Assembly: GCF_014863605.1 (NCBI RefSeq)
Contig: NZ_CP062252.1
Span: 6,115,501-6,179,500 of the forward strand
Direction: 5' to 3'
DNA from: Pseudomonas allokribbensis
GTDB lineage: Bacteria > Pseudomonadota > Gammaproteobacteria > Pseudomonadales > Pseudomonadaceae
DNA: 64,000 nucleotides
Both the position numbers and the translations under genes were made by a program. The stretch's first letter is position 1; every line of letters begins with the position of its first letter. Below, piece after piece: positions 9,183 through 17,209 of the stretch. The notes under the pieces were generated by a model that was not told where the DNA came from, searched no databases, and saw nothing but the letters and a program-made list of their open reading frames with translations.

Positions 9183-10450
9183 AGCTCAGCATTCTCGGCG
9201 CCCGCGTCATCGATCCAAGCAGCGGCCTGGATCAAATCACCGATATTCACGTTGAAGCCTGCAAGATCGTCGCCCTCGGCGCCGCACCGGCCGGTTTCAC
9301 TGCCCTCGAAACCATCGATGCCCAAGGCCTTGTCGCCGCTCCAGGCCTCGTAGACCTGAACGTCGCCCTGCGCGAGCCGGGCTACAGCCGCAAAGGCACC
9401 ATCGCCAGCGAAACCCGCGCTGCGGCGGCCGGCGGCGTGACCAGCCTGTGCTGCCCGCCGAAAACCAAGCCGGTGCTCGACACCTCCGCAGTGGCCGAAC
9501 TGATCCTCGACCGCGCCCGCGAGGCCGGCAACACCAAAGTGTTCCCGATCGGCGCCCTGAGCAAAGGCCTGGACGGCGAACAGCTGGCCGAGCTGGTGGC
9601 CCTGCGTGACGCTGGCTGTGTGGCGTTCGGCAACGGCCTGGAAAGCTTCCGCAACACCCGCACCCTGTGCCGGGCGCTGGATTACGCGGCGACCTTCGAC
9701 CTGACCGTGATTTTCAATTCGCAGGATCACGACCTGGCCGACGGCGGCCTGGCCCACGAAGGCGCCACCGCCAGTTTCCTCGGTCTGCCGGGCATCCCGG
9801 AAACCGCTGAAACCGTGGCCCTGGCCCGCGACCTGCTGCTGGTCGAGCAGACCGGCGTGCGTGCGCATTTCAGCCAGCTCACCAGCGCTCGCGGCGTTGC
9901 GCTGATCGCTCAGGCACAAGCCCGTGGTTTGAAAGTCACGGCGGATGTCGCCCTGTATCAGTTGATCCTGACGGACGAAGCGCTGATCGACTTCAGCAGC
10001 CTGTATCACGTGCAACCGCCGCTGCGCACCCGCGCCGACCGCGACGGTCTGCGTGAAGCGGTGAAGTCCGGGGTGATTTCGGCGATTTCCAGCCATCACC
10101 AGCCCCACGAGCGTGATGCGAAACTGGCACCGTTCGGCGCCACCGAACCGGGCATCAGCAGCGTCGAGCTGCTGCTGCCGCTGGCGATGACGCTGGTCGA
10201 GGATGGTCTGCTGGACCTGCCGACCCTGCTCTCACGCCTGAGCGCCGGCCCGGCCGAGGCCCTGCGCCTGCCGGCGGGCAAACTGGCGGTGGGTGGCGCG
10301 GCGGATATCGTGCTGTTCGATCCGAAGGCTTCGACCGTGGCCGGCGAGACCTGGCTGTCGAAGGGCGAGAACTGCCCGTTCCTCGGTCATAGTCTGCCAG
10401 GCGTGGTGCGTTACACGTTGGTGGATGGCCGGATCAGCCATCAGGCATGA
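9179..10450 (+). CDS. pyrC': PyrC', inactive dihydroorotase homologue (ATCase structural subunit)
   Basis: A 423-residue amidohydrolase-fold protein. The family's HxH metal site in PGxxDxHxHxREPG is replaced: residues 55-68 read [14 protein letters not shown], so the two histidines become Asn61 and Ala63. It should therefore be catalytically dead. In P. putida and P. aeruginosa the equivalent pyrC' (pyrX) product is known to form the ATCase holoenzyme with PyrB. GTG 9179 overlaps the pyrB stop by four bases, which supports both the start and co-translation. The active dihydroorotase should be elsewhere in the genome. Confidence 0.94.
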   Translation: MKLSILGARVIDPSSGLDQITDIHVEACKIVALGAAPAGFTALETIDAQGLVAAPGLVDLNVALREPGYSRKGTIASETRAAAAGGVTSLCCPPKTKPVLDTSAVAELILDRAREAGNTKVFPIGALSKGLDGEQLAELVALRDAGCVAFGNGLESFRNTRTLCRALDYAATFDLTVIFNSQDHDLADGGLAHEGATASFLGLPGIPETAETVALARDLLLVEQTGVRAHFSQLTSARGVALIAQAQARGLKVTADVALYQLILTDEALIDFSSLYHVQPPLRTRADRDGLREAVKSGVISAISSHHQPHERDAKLAPFGATEPGISSVELLLPLAMTLVEDGLLDLPTLLSRLSAGPAEALRLPAGKLAVGGAADIVLFDPKASTVAGETWLSKGENCPFLGHSLPGVVRYTLVDGRISHQA

Positions 10451-10455
10451 AGACA

Positions 10456-10488
10456 AGAGATAGCAGGCTGTAATGGCCTGCTATCTCT
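10456..10488 (+). terminator. Perfect 13-bp inverted repeat after pyrC'
   Basis: AGAGATAGCAGGC and GCCTGCTATCTCT are exact reverse complements separated by a 7-base loop (TGTAATG). They begin six bases past the pyrC' stop. There is no T-run on either side, so a classical Rho-independent terminator is not certain; it could be a transcript-end stabiliser. It marks the left border of the low-GC bacteriocin insert. Confidence 0.55.
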
Positions 10489-10771
10489 CGAATTCTATTC
10501 GATAGCGACAAACATCCTTACAGGAAAAGTTTCGCTTAAAGTCATTACCCGAAAAAGCCATATCCCTCGTGTCATTCCCGCCGCTAGATTTACCCAAGTG
10601 ACGTAGGAAAGCGGCCGCCCGCCATAAAGAAATATCCGACGCTTTACACTCTCGTAAAAACAGCTTCGACACAATCAGAAACAGCCTACAAAGTTCTCGT
10701 AGGCGACACTTACGCTCAGCCATTAATATAAAACCGTCAAAAGGATAATCAATACCCACAAGGATGAGCAT
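10489..10771. other. AT-rich intergenic leader of the bacteriocin gene
   Basis: About 280 bases without a convincing gene. GC is clearly lower than in the pyr genes. The last bases contain AAGGA seven bases before the bacteriocin ATG. I looked for a LexA-type CTGT-N8-ACAG operator, which drives many bacteriocins, and did not find one. A TAATAT near 10722 could serve as a -10 element but has no good -35 partner. Confidence 0.5.
10684..10704. promoter_or_regulatory. Small inverted repeat upstream of the bacteriocin gene (possible operator or leader hairpin)
   Basis: GCCTAC-(9 nt)-GTAGGC is a perfect 6+6 dyad about 70 bases before the bacteriocin start. It could bind a regulator or fold in the 5' leader. 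There is no direct evidence for either, and six-base dyads arise by chance fairly often. Confidence 0.25.
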
Positions 10772-11758
10772 ATGAAAAATGGACTTACGCTTCCCCCTAT
10801 TGTCACCAGAGGCACAACAGGAAATTCTGGCGGATTTACAGTCGACTCCGGTTTCAGATGGGGATCCTACGCAACAGCAGATTGGCAGGGAGCAGGAGAG
10901 GCCATTGTCACCAATGACGGTCAAACCTATTCACTACCACTGAGCAATGGCCCAGTCATAACCTCAGCAGAAATGGACATGTTCCATGCCTGGCTTGAAA
11001 TGAAATCCGGAATTAAAGCCTTCACCTATGAACTGCAAATGGTGAACAAGGCAATTAACAACGACGCTTTAGGTGGAATTCGGGACCTTTGGAGAATCAC
11101 GGAAAGCGACAACTATTTACTCAGCAACGCCACCATTATCAGCCATGGTTATTTCAAGAACAAAGTCATCAACTTCAGTTTGGCTGATGCATTTGCAGCA
11201 CAGCAGAAACTCAGTGCCATAGAAGCTTTGATAAAGGTTTCCGCGACTGCTCCGTACAACCTGAATTACGAAACACTCACAACCGAGCTTTCCGGAGGTA
11301 CTTTCAGCCCGATCAAAGCCTTTGCTCATTACCTCTGGGGAAATGGTGAGAGGATGAGGGTCAACATCAACAATATTGGCCTGAATGTCAGAGCCAACGA
11401 ACTGCCACTGCTGGCAAGCTCTATCGCGAGCACTCGAGAAGCAGGCACTTATTACTTATCTGACCCGAAGATCCCTTACGCCACCATTAATGACAGCAAT
11501 GTCACCGGGGCTTATCTAGGAAGAATAACGTTAAAGATGGAAGGAAACTTTTCACGCGACAAAGCAGGATCCTGGGTTTTCGACGGTGCAATCAGAGCCT
11601 ATACTGACACTTACGACTTCGACGCAAGCAACAGATCAACTGCCCTTGAGTTATTAACAACAGCAGGCAGAGTATTTTCCGGAACACATTACGAAATCGA
11701 CATTTTCGGCGAGCATAAAATAAGGCTGAGCGGAACTGGATTTCACCCCACCCCGTGA
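10772..11758 (+). CDS. Colicin M-like (lipid II-degrading) bacteriocin
   Basis: A 328-residue protein with no signal peptide. Its C-terminal half resembles the colicin M/pyocin M family, periplasmic phosphodiesterases that cleave lipid II after entering through a TonB-dependent receptor. Landmarks I associate with the family are AFAHYLWGNGERMRVNINNI, GAYLGRITLKMEG and GSWVFDGAIRAYTDTYDFDAS. The catalytic block has Asp279, Tyr281 and Asp282, corresponding to colicin M D226/Y228/D229. It then reads ASNRS, with Arg288 nine residues after Asp279 and no His before it, whereas colicin M has H235-R236 at +9/+10. The N-terminal ~130 residues would be receptor-binding. GC is about 45% where I counted, far below the flanks, suggesting transfer. 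A small membrane protein follows after 40 bases. Confidence 0.82.
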   Translation: MKNGLTLPPIVTRGTTGNSGGFTVDSGFRWGSYATADWQGAGEAIVTNDGQTYSLPLSNGPVITSAEMDMFHAWLEMKSGIKAFTYELQMVNKAINNDALGGIRDLWRITESDNYLLSNATIISHGYFKNKVINFSLADAFAAQQKLSAIEALIKVSATAPYNLNYETLTTELSGGTFSPIKAFAHYLWGNGERMRVNINNIGLNVRANELPLLASSIASTREAGTYYLSDPKIPYATINDSNVTGAYLGRITLKMEGNFSRDKAGSWVFDGAIRAYTDTYDFDASNRSTALELLTTAGRVFSGTHYEIDIFGEHKIRLSGTGFHPTP

Positions 11759-11798
11759 GCACCAATAACTTTACAGACACCTGCACAACGGAAAGCGA

Positions 11799-12203
11799 AT
11801 GAGCAGAACTTACACATTATTGAGTTATGTATACCCGACCGCTCTCGTACTCACATCTGGCGCAGGAGCACTCACATTAATAAAGAATCTCAAAGCAGGA
11901 ACATATGACATAAATCAGGATTCAATCGGCCTGCCCATTGGTGTAACGCTGATTATTCTTCTGACACTTGCACTAATGCACTTGCTGCAGATTCTCTTAT
12001 TACGCTGGGCACGCGCCAATTCGTTTGCAGGTCTGCTACTGAAAATATCGGCCTACCTGATTGCAACAATATCCTTGGTGATTTTGGTGGACAGGATTGT
12101 ATATTGGTCGACACCCCAGCACGCCGTCATTGCAATACTTTATGGTATGACTGCCATTACATTTGCCATTTTCCAAATACAAACCTTGGTGCGATTGAAA
12201 TAA
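11799..12203 (+). CDS. Four-helix membrane protein, probable immunity protein for the colicin M-like bacteriocin
   Basis: A 134-residue, very hydrophobic protein with four predicted membrane helices at about residues 9-28, 44-68, 77-103 and 109-132, and short polar connectors. It has no recognised enzymatic motif. Pseudomonad colicin M-type bacteriocins are reported to have integral inner-membrane immunity proteins with four helices (PmiA type), unlike the periplasmic Cmi of E. coli. The position 40 bases after the bacteriocin on the same strand, behind a GGAAAG-like site, and the shared low GC support this role. It is inferred from context, topology and size. Confidence 0.72.
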   Translation: MSRTYTLLSYVYPTALVLTSGAGALTLIKNLKAGTYDINQDSIGLPIGVTLIILLTLALMHLLQILLLRWARANSFAGLLLKISAYLIATISLVILVDRIVYWSTPQHAVIAILYGMTAITFAIFQIQTLVRLK

Positions 12204-12220
12204 CGCGCAAGACTAAGTGT

Positions 12221-12271
12221 CGAGGGGGGAGCCTGCCAGCGCGCGAACTACGCCGACGGTCAGCCCCCTCG
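12221..12271. terminator. Possible long-loop hairpin between immunity gene and TM2 gene
   Basis: CGAGGGGG (12221-12228) pairs with CCCCCTCG (12264-12271) across a 35-base loop, between two convergent genes. It could end transcription from either side, but there is no T-run, so support is weak. Confidence 0.25.
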
Positions 12272-12278
12272 TCATCAC

Positions 12279-12713
12279 TTACTGAAAGGCGCCCCGCCCT
12301 TCGGCATTACGCAGCGACACCTGATCGTTCAGCGTCCAGAAGTCATACAGCACGCCAATAAAGAACAATCCGCCGGTCAGCAGGTACAGCAAGCCTGTGA
12401 TCCACTTGCCCTGGTACATCCGGTGCACACCGAACACCCCGAGGAACGTCAGCAGGATCCACGCCACGTTGTATTCGATCGGCCCCGCAGCAAATCGCAG
12501 ATCCGCTTCCCGATCCATCGCCGGGATCAGGAACACGTCGATCAGCCAGCCGATCCCCAGTAGCCCGAAGGTGAAAAACCAGATCGTTCCGGTCACCGGC
12601 TTGCCGTAATAGAAGCGGTGAGAGCCGGTAAAACCGAAGATCCACAGCAGGTAACCGATCACTTTGCTATGGGTGTCTTTTTCCTTCACACGGGGTAGCT
12701 GATAGCTGTTCAT
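12279..12713 (-). CDS. TM2 domain-containing membrane protein
   Basis: A 144-residue protein with two copies of a TM2-like pattern. The first is VIGYLLWIFGFTGSHRFYYG followed by GTIWFFTFGLLGIGWLIDVF; the second is WILLTFLGVFGVHRMYQG followed by GLLYLLTGGLFFIGVLYDFW. Both carry the G-x-x-x-HR-(F/M)Y signature, giving about four membrane helices. TM2 proteins have no settled bacterial function. It converges on the immunity gene, and its codon use looks like normal chromosome, so I regard it as ordinary flanking sequence. Confidence 0.85.
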   Translation of the reverse strand: MNSYQLPRVKEKDTHSKVIGYLLWIFGFTGSHRFYYGKPVTGTIWFFTFGLLGIGWLIDVFLIPAMDREADLRFAAGPIEYNVAWILLTFLGVFGVHRMYQGKWITGLLYLLTGGLFFIGVLYDFWTLNDQVSLRNAEGRGAFQ

Positions 12714-12961
12714 GAAGACCTCGATTCACACGATAGATAAATATTCTTTAATTCTTTGTGACTTTTTTACAGGTAGCCGACGTACGGCAAATGCTACCGT
12801 GTGTTCCGTCAAAGCCTTATAGCACCTGACTTCTGTCCGACAATTGCGTCTATTTGCCGCTTGTTTGGTTCCGTTGCCCGCCTTTTGAATCGACCAACGG
12901 CCTCGGAAGGGACAAAAAAGCTGTTATAAAGTTGCGCGCTAACACATAAGAGCCCTGCCTA

Positions 12962-13585
12962 ATGCGTCCATTTTTCAAGACATGGCTAACCATTTGCCTA
13001 TTAATGCCACTGGCCGCCCACGCCACCAATCGTGAGCAACGTCTTCCCAACGTCAACGGCTTCACCCCTAAATCCCATGCCTCTGCTCCATCGAACAAAG
13101 GCAAGCAAACGAAACACACCACGCTCGCCAGCAAGAGTCACGGCAAGCTGGTCCCACCGATGGCGAACAAGGAAAGCAGCAACGTCCTCAGTCGCGCGGT
13201 GAACGTCCTCGGTACACCTTACCGTTGGGGCGGCAGCAGCCCAAGTAAAGGCTTCGATTGCAGCGGTCTGGTGAAATACGCGTTCAACGACGCGACTTTC
13301 GACCTGCCCCGCACCTCGAATGCCATGGCCAGCGGCCACGGCGAGAAAGTCGAGCGCAAGGATCTCAAGCCTGGCGACCTGATTTTCTTCAACATCAAGA
13401 GCCGTCGGGTCAATCACGTTGCCATCTACCTGGGCAACGACCGCTTCATCCACGCGCCGCGTCGTGGTAAAGCGGTGAGCATCGATACGCTGAACAAGCC
13501 GTATTGGGAACAGCATTACGTGGTAGCCAAGCGCGTGCTGCCGAAAGAACCAGGTGGCAAGCAGATGCGCGTGGTTCAGCGCTGA
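12962..13585 (+). CDS. NlpC/P60 family peptidoglycan hydrolase (C40 peptidase), exported
   Basis: A 207-residue protein. Residues 1-21 form a signal peptide (KTWLTICLLMPLAAHA), residues 22-70 are a low-complexity Lys/Ser linker, and the C-terminal ~120 residues form the NlpC/P60 domain. The catalytic triad is visible: Cys100 in GFDCSGLV, His152 in NHVAIYLG and His164 in FIHAPR. YRWGGSSPSKGFDCSG is the classical start of the fold. It should cleave peptide cross-bridge or stem-peptide bonds in periplasmic murein. It occupies the place next to pilT where P. aeruginosa carries pilU. Confidence 0.93.
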   Translation: MRPFFKTWLTICLLMPLAAHATNREQRLPNVNGFTPKSHASAPSNKGKQTKHTTLASKSHGKLVPPMANKESSNVLSRAVNVLGTPYRWGGSSPSKGFDCSGLVKYAFNDATFDLPRTSNAMASGHGEKVERKDLKPGDLIFFNIKSRRVNHVAIYLGNDRFIHAPRRGKAVSIDTLNKPYWEQHYVVAKRVLPKEPGGKQMRVVQR

Positions 13586-13599
13586 TCTGTACAGATCAT

Positions 13600-13630
13600 A
13601 AAAAACGCAGCTTTCGGGCTGCGTTTTTTT
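13600..13630 (+). terminator. Bidirectional intrinsic terminator between NlpC/P60 gene and pilT
   Basis: AAAAAACGCAGC and GCTGCGTTTTTTTT pair across a 6-base loop (TTTCGG). A-runs and T-runs on the two sides allow termination of both convergent genes. Confidence 0.9.
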
Positions 13631-13636
13631 TCGTCC

Positions 13637-14671
13637 CTAGAAATTATCCGGTGTCCGCGCCTTCTCCCGCGCATGTTCGCGACTGATCAGGCCCTTGGTC
13701 ACCAGATCCTTCAGGCACATGTCGAGTGTCTGCATCCCCAGCGATCCGCCGGTCTGAATCGCCGAATACATCTGCGCCACCTTGTCCTCGCGGATCAGGT
13801 TACGGATCGCCGACGTGCCGAGCATGATCTCGTGCGCCGCTACCCGCCCGCCGCCGATCTTCTTGATCAGCGTCTGCGACACCACGGCCAGCAGCGACTC
13901 GGACAACATCGAGCGCACCATGGACTTCTCATCCCCCGGGAACACGTCCACCACCCGGTCGATGGTCTTGGCCGCCGACGTGGTGTGCAGCGTGCCGAAC
14001 ACCAGGTGCCCGGTTTCGGCAGCGGTCAACGCCAGGCGGATGGTTTCCAGATCGCGCATCTCGCCCACCAGGATCACGTCCGGGTCTTCACGCAGCGCTG
14101 AACGCAACGCCGTGGCGAAACTGCGGGTATCGCGATGGACCTCACGCTGATTGATCAGGCATTTGCGCGATTCGTGAACGAATTCGATGGGGTCTTCGAT
14201 GGTCAGGATGTGGTGATGACGGTGGGTGTTGAGGTAATCGATCATCGCCGCCAGCGTGGTGGACTTGCCGGAACCGGTCGGCCCCGTCACCAGCACCAGC
14301 CCGCGCGGGGCGTCGGTGATCTTGCGAAAGACGTCGCCCATGGCGAGGTCTTCCATGCTCAGCACTTTCGACGGAATGGTGCGGAACACGGCGCCGGCGC
14401 CACGGTTCTGGTTGAAGGCGTTGACCCGAAAACGCGCCACGCCGGGCACTTCGAAGGAAAAGTCGGTTTCCAGATGTTTCTCAAACTCCACCCGTTGGGT
14501 GTCGTTCATGATGTCGTAGATCAGCTCATGCACCTGCTTGTGATCCAGCGCCGGCAGATTGATCCGTCGCACATCGCCATCCACGCGGATCATCGGCGGC
14601 AGTCCGGCCGACAGGTGCAGGTCGGAAGCGCCCTGTTTGGCGCTGAAGGCCAGCAGTTCAGTGATATCCAT
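13637..14671 (-). CDS. pilT: PilT, type IV pilus retraction ATPase
   Basis: A 344-residue hexameric secretion-type ATPase that powers pilus retraction at the cytoplasmic face. Motifs in order: N-terminal SAKQGASDLHLSAG, Walker A GPTGSGKST (130-138), Asp box TIEDPIEF, Walker B-like VILVGEMRDLET, His box TGHLVFGTLHT and the AIRNLIRE retraction motif. ATG 14671 (MDITELLAF) is chosen over an in-frame start at 14683 because it gives the 344-residue length of P. aeruginosa PilT. It is divergent from yggS. No pilU follows. Confidence 0.97.
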   Translation of the reverse strand: MDITELLAFSAKQGASDLHLSAGLPPMIRVDGDVRRINLPALDHKQVHELIYDIMNDTQRVEFEKHLETDFSFEVPGVARFRVNAFNQNRGAGAVFRTIPSKVLSMEDLAMGDVFRKITDAPRGLVLVTGPTGSGKSTTLAAMIDYLNTHRHHHILTIEDPIEFVHESRKCLINQREVHRDTRSFATALRSALREDPDVILVGEMRDLETIRLALTAAETGHLVFGTLHTTSAAKTIDRVVDVFPGDEKSMVRSMLSESLLAVVSQTLIKKIGGGRVAAHEIMLGTSAIRNLIREDKVAQMYSAIQTGGSLGMQTLDMCLKDLVTKGLISREHAREKARTPDNF

Positions 14672-14727
14672 AGCGTTCCTCAATTCCAGTAGAATGCCGC
14701 GAACCTACAGACCGCTGGCGCCTCTTG

Positions 14728-15414
14728 ATGTCCACGATAGCAGACAACATCTCACTGGTTAGTTCGCGCATTCAGGCAGCCGTCAAAGCCGCCGGCCGCG
14801 ATGAAAACAGCGTCCAACTGCTGGCCGTGAGCAAGACCAAACCCGCCGAAGCCCTGCGCGAAGCGTACGCCGCCGGCCTGCGCGACTTTGGCGAGAACTA
14901 TCTGCAGGAAGCCCTGGGCAAACAGCTCGAACTGGCCGACCTGCCCTTGATCTGGCACTTCATCGGCCCCATTCAGTCGAACAAGACCCGCTCGATTGCC
15001 GAGCATTTCGCCTGGGTGCATTCCGTGGATCGCCTGAAAATCGCCCAACGCCTGTCCGAACAACGCCCGGCGGAGCTGCCGCCACTGAATATCTGCATTC
15101 AGGTCAACGTCAGCGGTGAAGCCAGCAAGTCCGGCTGCACCCCGGCCGACCTGCCGGCGCTGGCCCAGGCCATCAGCGCCCTGCCGCGCCTGAAGCTGCG
15201 CGGGCTGATGGCGATTCCCGAGCCGACCGACGATCGCGCCGAGCAAGACGCCGCATTCGCCGCTGTTCAGAAGCTGCAGGCCAGCCTCGATCTGCCGCTC
15301 GACACACTTTCCATGGGCATGAGCCACGACCTCGAGTCGGCCATTGCCCAGGGCGCCACCTGGGTCCGTATCGGTACGGCCCTGTTTGGCGCTCGCGACT
15401 ACTCCCAATCTTGA
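14728..15414 (+). CDS. yggS: YggS family PLP homeostasis protein (PLPBP)
   Basis: A 228-residue member of the YggS/PROSC family, which binds pyridoxal phosphate and buffers its concentration without known catalysis. The PLP lysine is Lys36 in LLAVSKTKP. Other landmarks are FGENYLQEA, WHFIGPIQSNK and the C-terminal SMGMSHDLESAIAQGATWVRIG phosphate-binding region. ATG 14728 is preferred to a TTG three bases upstream. proC follows after 23 bases, an association conserved across proteobacteria. Confidence 0.95.
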   Translation: MSTIADNISLVSSRIQAAVKAAGRDENSVQLLAVSKTKPAEALREAYAAGLRDFGENYLQEALGKQLELADLPLIWHFIGPIQSNKTRSIAEHFAWVHSVDRLKIAQRLSEQRPAELPPLNICIQVNVSGEASKSGCTPADLPALAQAISALPRLKLRGLMAIPEPTDDRAEQDAAFAAVQKLQASLDLPLDTLSMGMSHDLESAIAQGATWVRIGTALFGARDYSQS

Positions 15415-15437
15415 TGATTTCCAGATAAGGACCTGAC

Positions 15438-16256
15438 ATGAGCAACACGCGTATTGCCTTTATCGGTGCCGGCAACATGGCCGCCAGCCTGATCGGCGGC
15501 CTGCGGGCCAAGGGTCTGGAAGCCGCATCGATCCGCGCCAGCGATCCGGGCGAAGAGACCCGCAACCGGGTCAGCGCCGAGCACGGCATCGAAACCTTCG
15601 CCGACAACGCCCAGGCCATCGACGGTGCCGACGTTGTCGTGCTGGCGGTCAAGCCACAGGCCATGAAAGCCGTGTGCGAAGCGATCCGCCCGAGCCTGAA
15701 ACCGAATCAACTGGTGGTGTCGATTGCCGCCGGCATCACCTGCGCCAGCATGACCGCATGGCTCGGCGAACAACCAATCGTGCGCTGCATGCCCAACACC
15801 CCGGCGCTGCTGCGTCAGGGCGTGAGCGGCTTGTACGCCACCAGCGAAGTGAGCGCCGAACAGCGCCAACAGGCTGAAGAGCTGCTGTCCGCCGTGGGCA
15901 TCGCCCTGTGGCTGAACGAAGAGCAACAACTGGACGCGGTCACCGCTGTCTCCGGTTCCGGCCCGGCGTACTTCTTCCTGCTGATCGAAGCCATGACCGC
16001 CGCTGGCGTCAAACTCGGTCTGCCGAAGGAAACCGCCGAGCAACTGACCCTGCAAACCGCACTGGGCGCCGCGCACATGGCCGTGTCCAGCGACGTCGAC
16101 GCCGCCGAACTGCGCCGCCGCGTGACCTCGCCAGCGGGCACCACTGAAGCGGCGATCAAATCGTTCCAGGCCGGCGGCTTCGAAGCCCTGGTGGAAAAAG
16201 CACTCGGCGCCGCCGCGCACCGCTCGGCCGAAATGGCCGAACAACTGGGCAAATAA
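15438..16256 (+). CDS. proC: Pyrroline-5-carboxylate reductase
   Basis: A 272-residue enzyme that reduces 1-pyrroline-5-carboxylate to proline with NAD(P)H. The N-terminal Rossmann motif is IAFIGAGNMAASLIGGL. The catalytic dimer domain carries VRCMPNTPALLRQGVSGLY, AVSGSGPAYFFLLIEAM and the substrate loop RRRVTSPAGTTEAAI. The length is standard. An AAGGA site precedes the ATG. It is the second gene of a yggS-proC-yggT-yggU operon. Confidence 0.97.
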   Translation: MSNTRIAFIGAGNMAASLIGGLRAKGLEAASIRASDPGEETRNRVSAEHGIETFADNAQAIDGADVVVLAVKPQAMKAVCEAIRPSLKPNQLVVSIAAGITCASMTAWLGEQPIVRCMPNTPALLRQGVSGLYATSEVSAEQRQQAEELLSAVGIALWLNEEQQLDAVTAVSGSGPAYFFLLIEAMTAAGVKLGLPKETAEQLTLQTALGAAHMAVSSDVDAAELRRRVTSPAGTTEAAIKSFQAGGFEALVEKALGAAAHRSAEMAEQLGK

Positions 16257-16266
16257 GGAGCCTTAC

Positions 16267-16857
16267 ATGATTGGATTGAACACTGCAGCGGTCTACGTGC
16301 TGCAAACCCTCGGCAGCCTGTACCTGCTGATCGTGCTGCTGCGCTTTGTCCTGCAACTGGTGCGGGCGAACTTCTACAACCCGCTGTGCCAGTTCGTGGT
16401 CAAGGCTACCCAGCCGCTGCTCAAGCCACTGCGCCGGATCATCCCGAGCGTCTTCGGCCTCGACATGTCGTCGCTGGTGCTGGCAATCCTCGTGCAACTG
16501 GCACTGATGGCGCTGACCCTGCTGCTGACCTACGGCACCACCGGCAACCCGCTACAACTGTTCATCTGGTCGATCATCGGCGTGACCGCGCTGTTCCTGA
16601 AGATTTTCTTCTTCGCCCTGATCATCAGCGTGATCCTGTCGTGGGTCGCTCCGGGCAGCCATAACCCGGGCGCCGAGCTGGTGAACCAGATTTGCGAACC
16701 TGCCCTGGCGCCGTTCCGCCGCTTCCTGCCGAGCATGGGCGGTCTGGACCTGTCGCCGATCTTCGCCTTCCTCGCGCTGAAGCTGATCGACATGCTGGTG
16801 ATCAACAACCTCGCGGCGATGACGATGATGCCGGAAATTCTGCGCCTGTTGATGTGA
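16267..16857 (+). CDS. yggT: YggT family integral membrane protein
   Basis: A 196-residue protein with two YGGT repeats, each with a pair of hydrophobic helices. The first contains YLLIVLLRFVLQLVRANFYNP and the second FALIISVILSWVAPGSHNPG. The N-P-L/V-x-Q motif (NPLCQFVVKATQPLLKPLRR, then VNQICEPALAPFRRFLP) is typical. The family is linked to osmotic tolerance and envelope functions, without a defined mechanism. Its stop overlaps the start of the next gene. Confidence 0.92.
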   Translation: MIGLNTAAVYVLQTLGSLYLLIVLLRFVLQLVRANFYNPLCQFVVKATQPLLKPLRRIIPSVFGLDMSSLVLAILVQLALMALTLLLTYGTTGNPLQLFIWSIIGVTALFLKIFFFALIISVILSWVAPGSHNPGAELVNQICEPALAPFRRFLPSMGGLDLSPIFAFLALKLIDMLVINNLAAMTMMPEILRLLM

Positions 16858-17144
16858 GCTGGTTTCGTTGGGACGGTGACGACTTGATCCTCGAGTGTCA
16901 CCTGCAACCGGCAGCCCGCAGCGATGATTTCTGCGGGCTGCACGGCGACCGCTTGAAGATCCGCCTGACCGCGCCGCCGGTCGAGGGCAAGGCCAATGCG
17001 TACCTGATGGGGTTTCTGGCCAAGGCTTTTGGAGTCTCCAAGAGCCAGGTCAGCCTGATCAGCGGTGAGTTGAACCGGCAGAAACGTGTGCGCATCCACG
17101 CCCCCAAAAAACTGCCGGATTTGCCGGGGCTTCAACACCCCTGA
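16854..17144 (+). CDS. yggU: DUF167 (YggU) family protein
   Basis: A 96-residue protein that starts at GTG 16854, overlapping the yggT stop (GTGA). DUF167 hallmarks are [32 protein letters not shown] and the ending [19 protein letters not shown]. Its function is unknown; structures show a small alpha/beta fold. The position at the end of the yggS-proC-yggT operon is conserved. An upstream ATG in the same frame would lie inside yggT and lacks family similarity, so the GTG start is preferred. Confidence 0.9.
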   Translation: MSWFRWDGDDLILECHLQPAARSDDFCGLHGDRLKIRLTAPPVEGKANAYLMGFLAKAFGVSKSQVSLISGELNRQKRVRIHAPKKLPDLPGLQHP

Positions 17145-17154
17145 TCGTTGCTTG

Positions 17155-17176
17155 CCGCTGGGGGCAGCGGTCTTTA
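17155..17176 (+). terminator. Possible intrinsic terminator after yggU
   Basis: CCGCTG-GGGG-CAGCGG forms a 6-bp GC-rich stem followed by TCTTTA, between yggU and metX. The T-tract is short, so termination may be partial. Confidence 0.5.
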
Positions 17177-17209
17177 GACTTACGCCTCATTTCAACGAGA
17201 GCAGGGTCG

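Noticed and set aside
10489..10771. Search for a LexA/SOS box controlling the bacteriocin
   Set aside because: No CTGT-N8-ACAG-like palindrome was found; the only dyad seen is the unrelated GCCTAC/GTAGGC.
10481..10924. A 147-codon minus-strand frame across the bacteriocin leader
   Set aside because: It overlaps the start of the bacteriocin gene, has no ribosome binding site or family resemblance, and is Cys/Ser-rich in an irregular way. I treat it as chance.
10451..12278. Prophage, R-type pyocin or genomic island with mobility genes
   Set aside because: Only two genes are present, with no integrase, tail, lysis or transposase genes and no flanking direct repeats that I could see.
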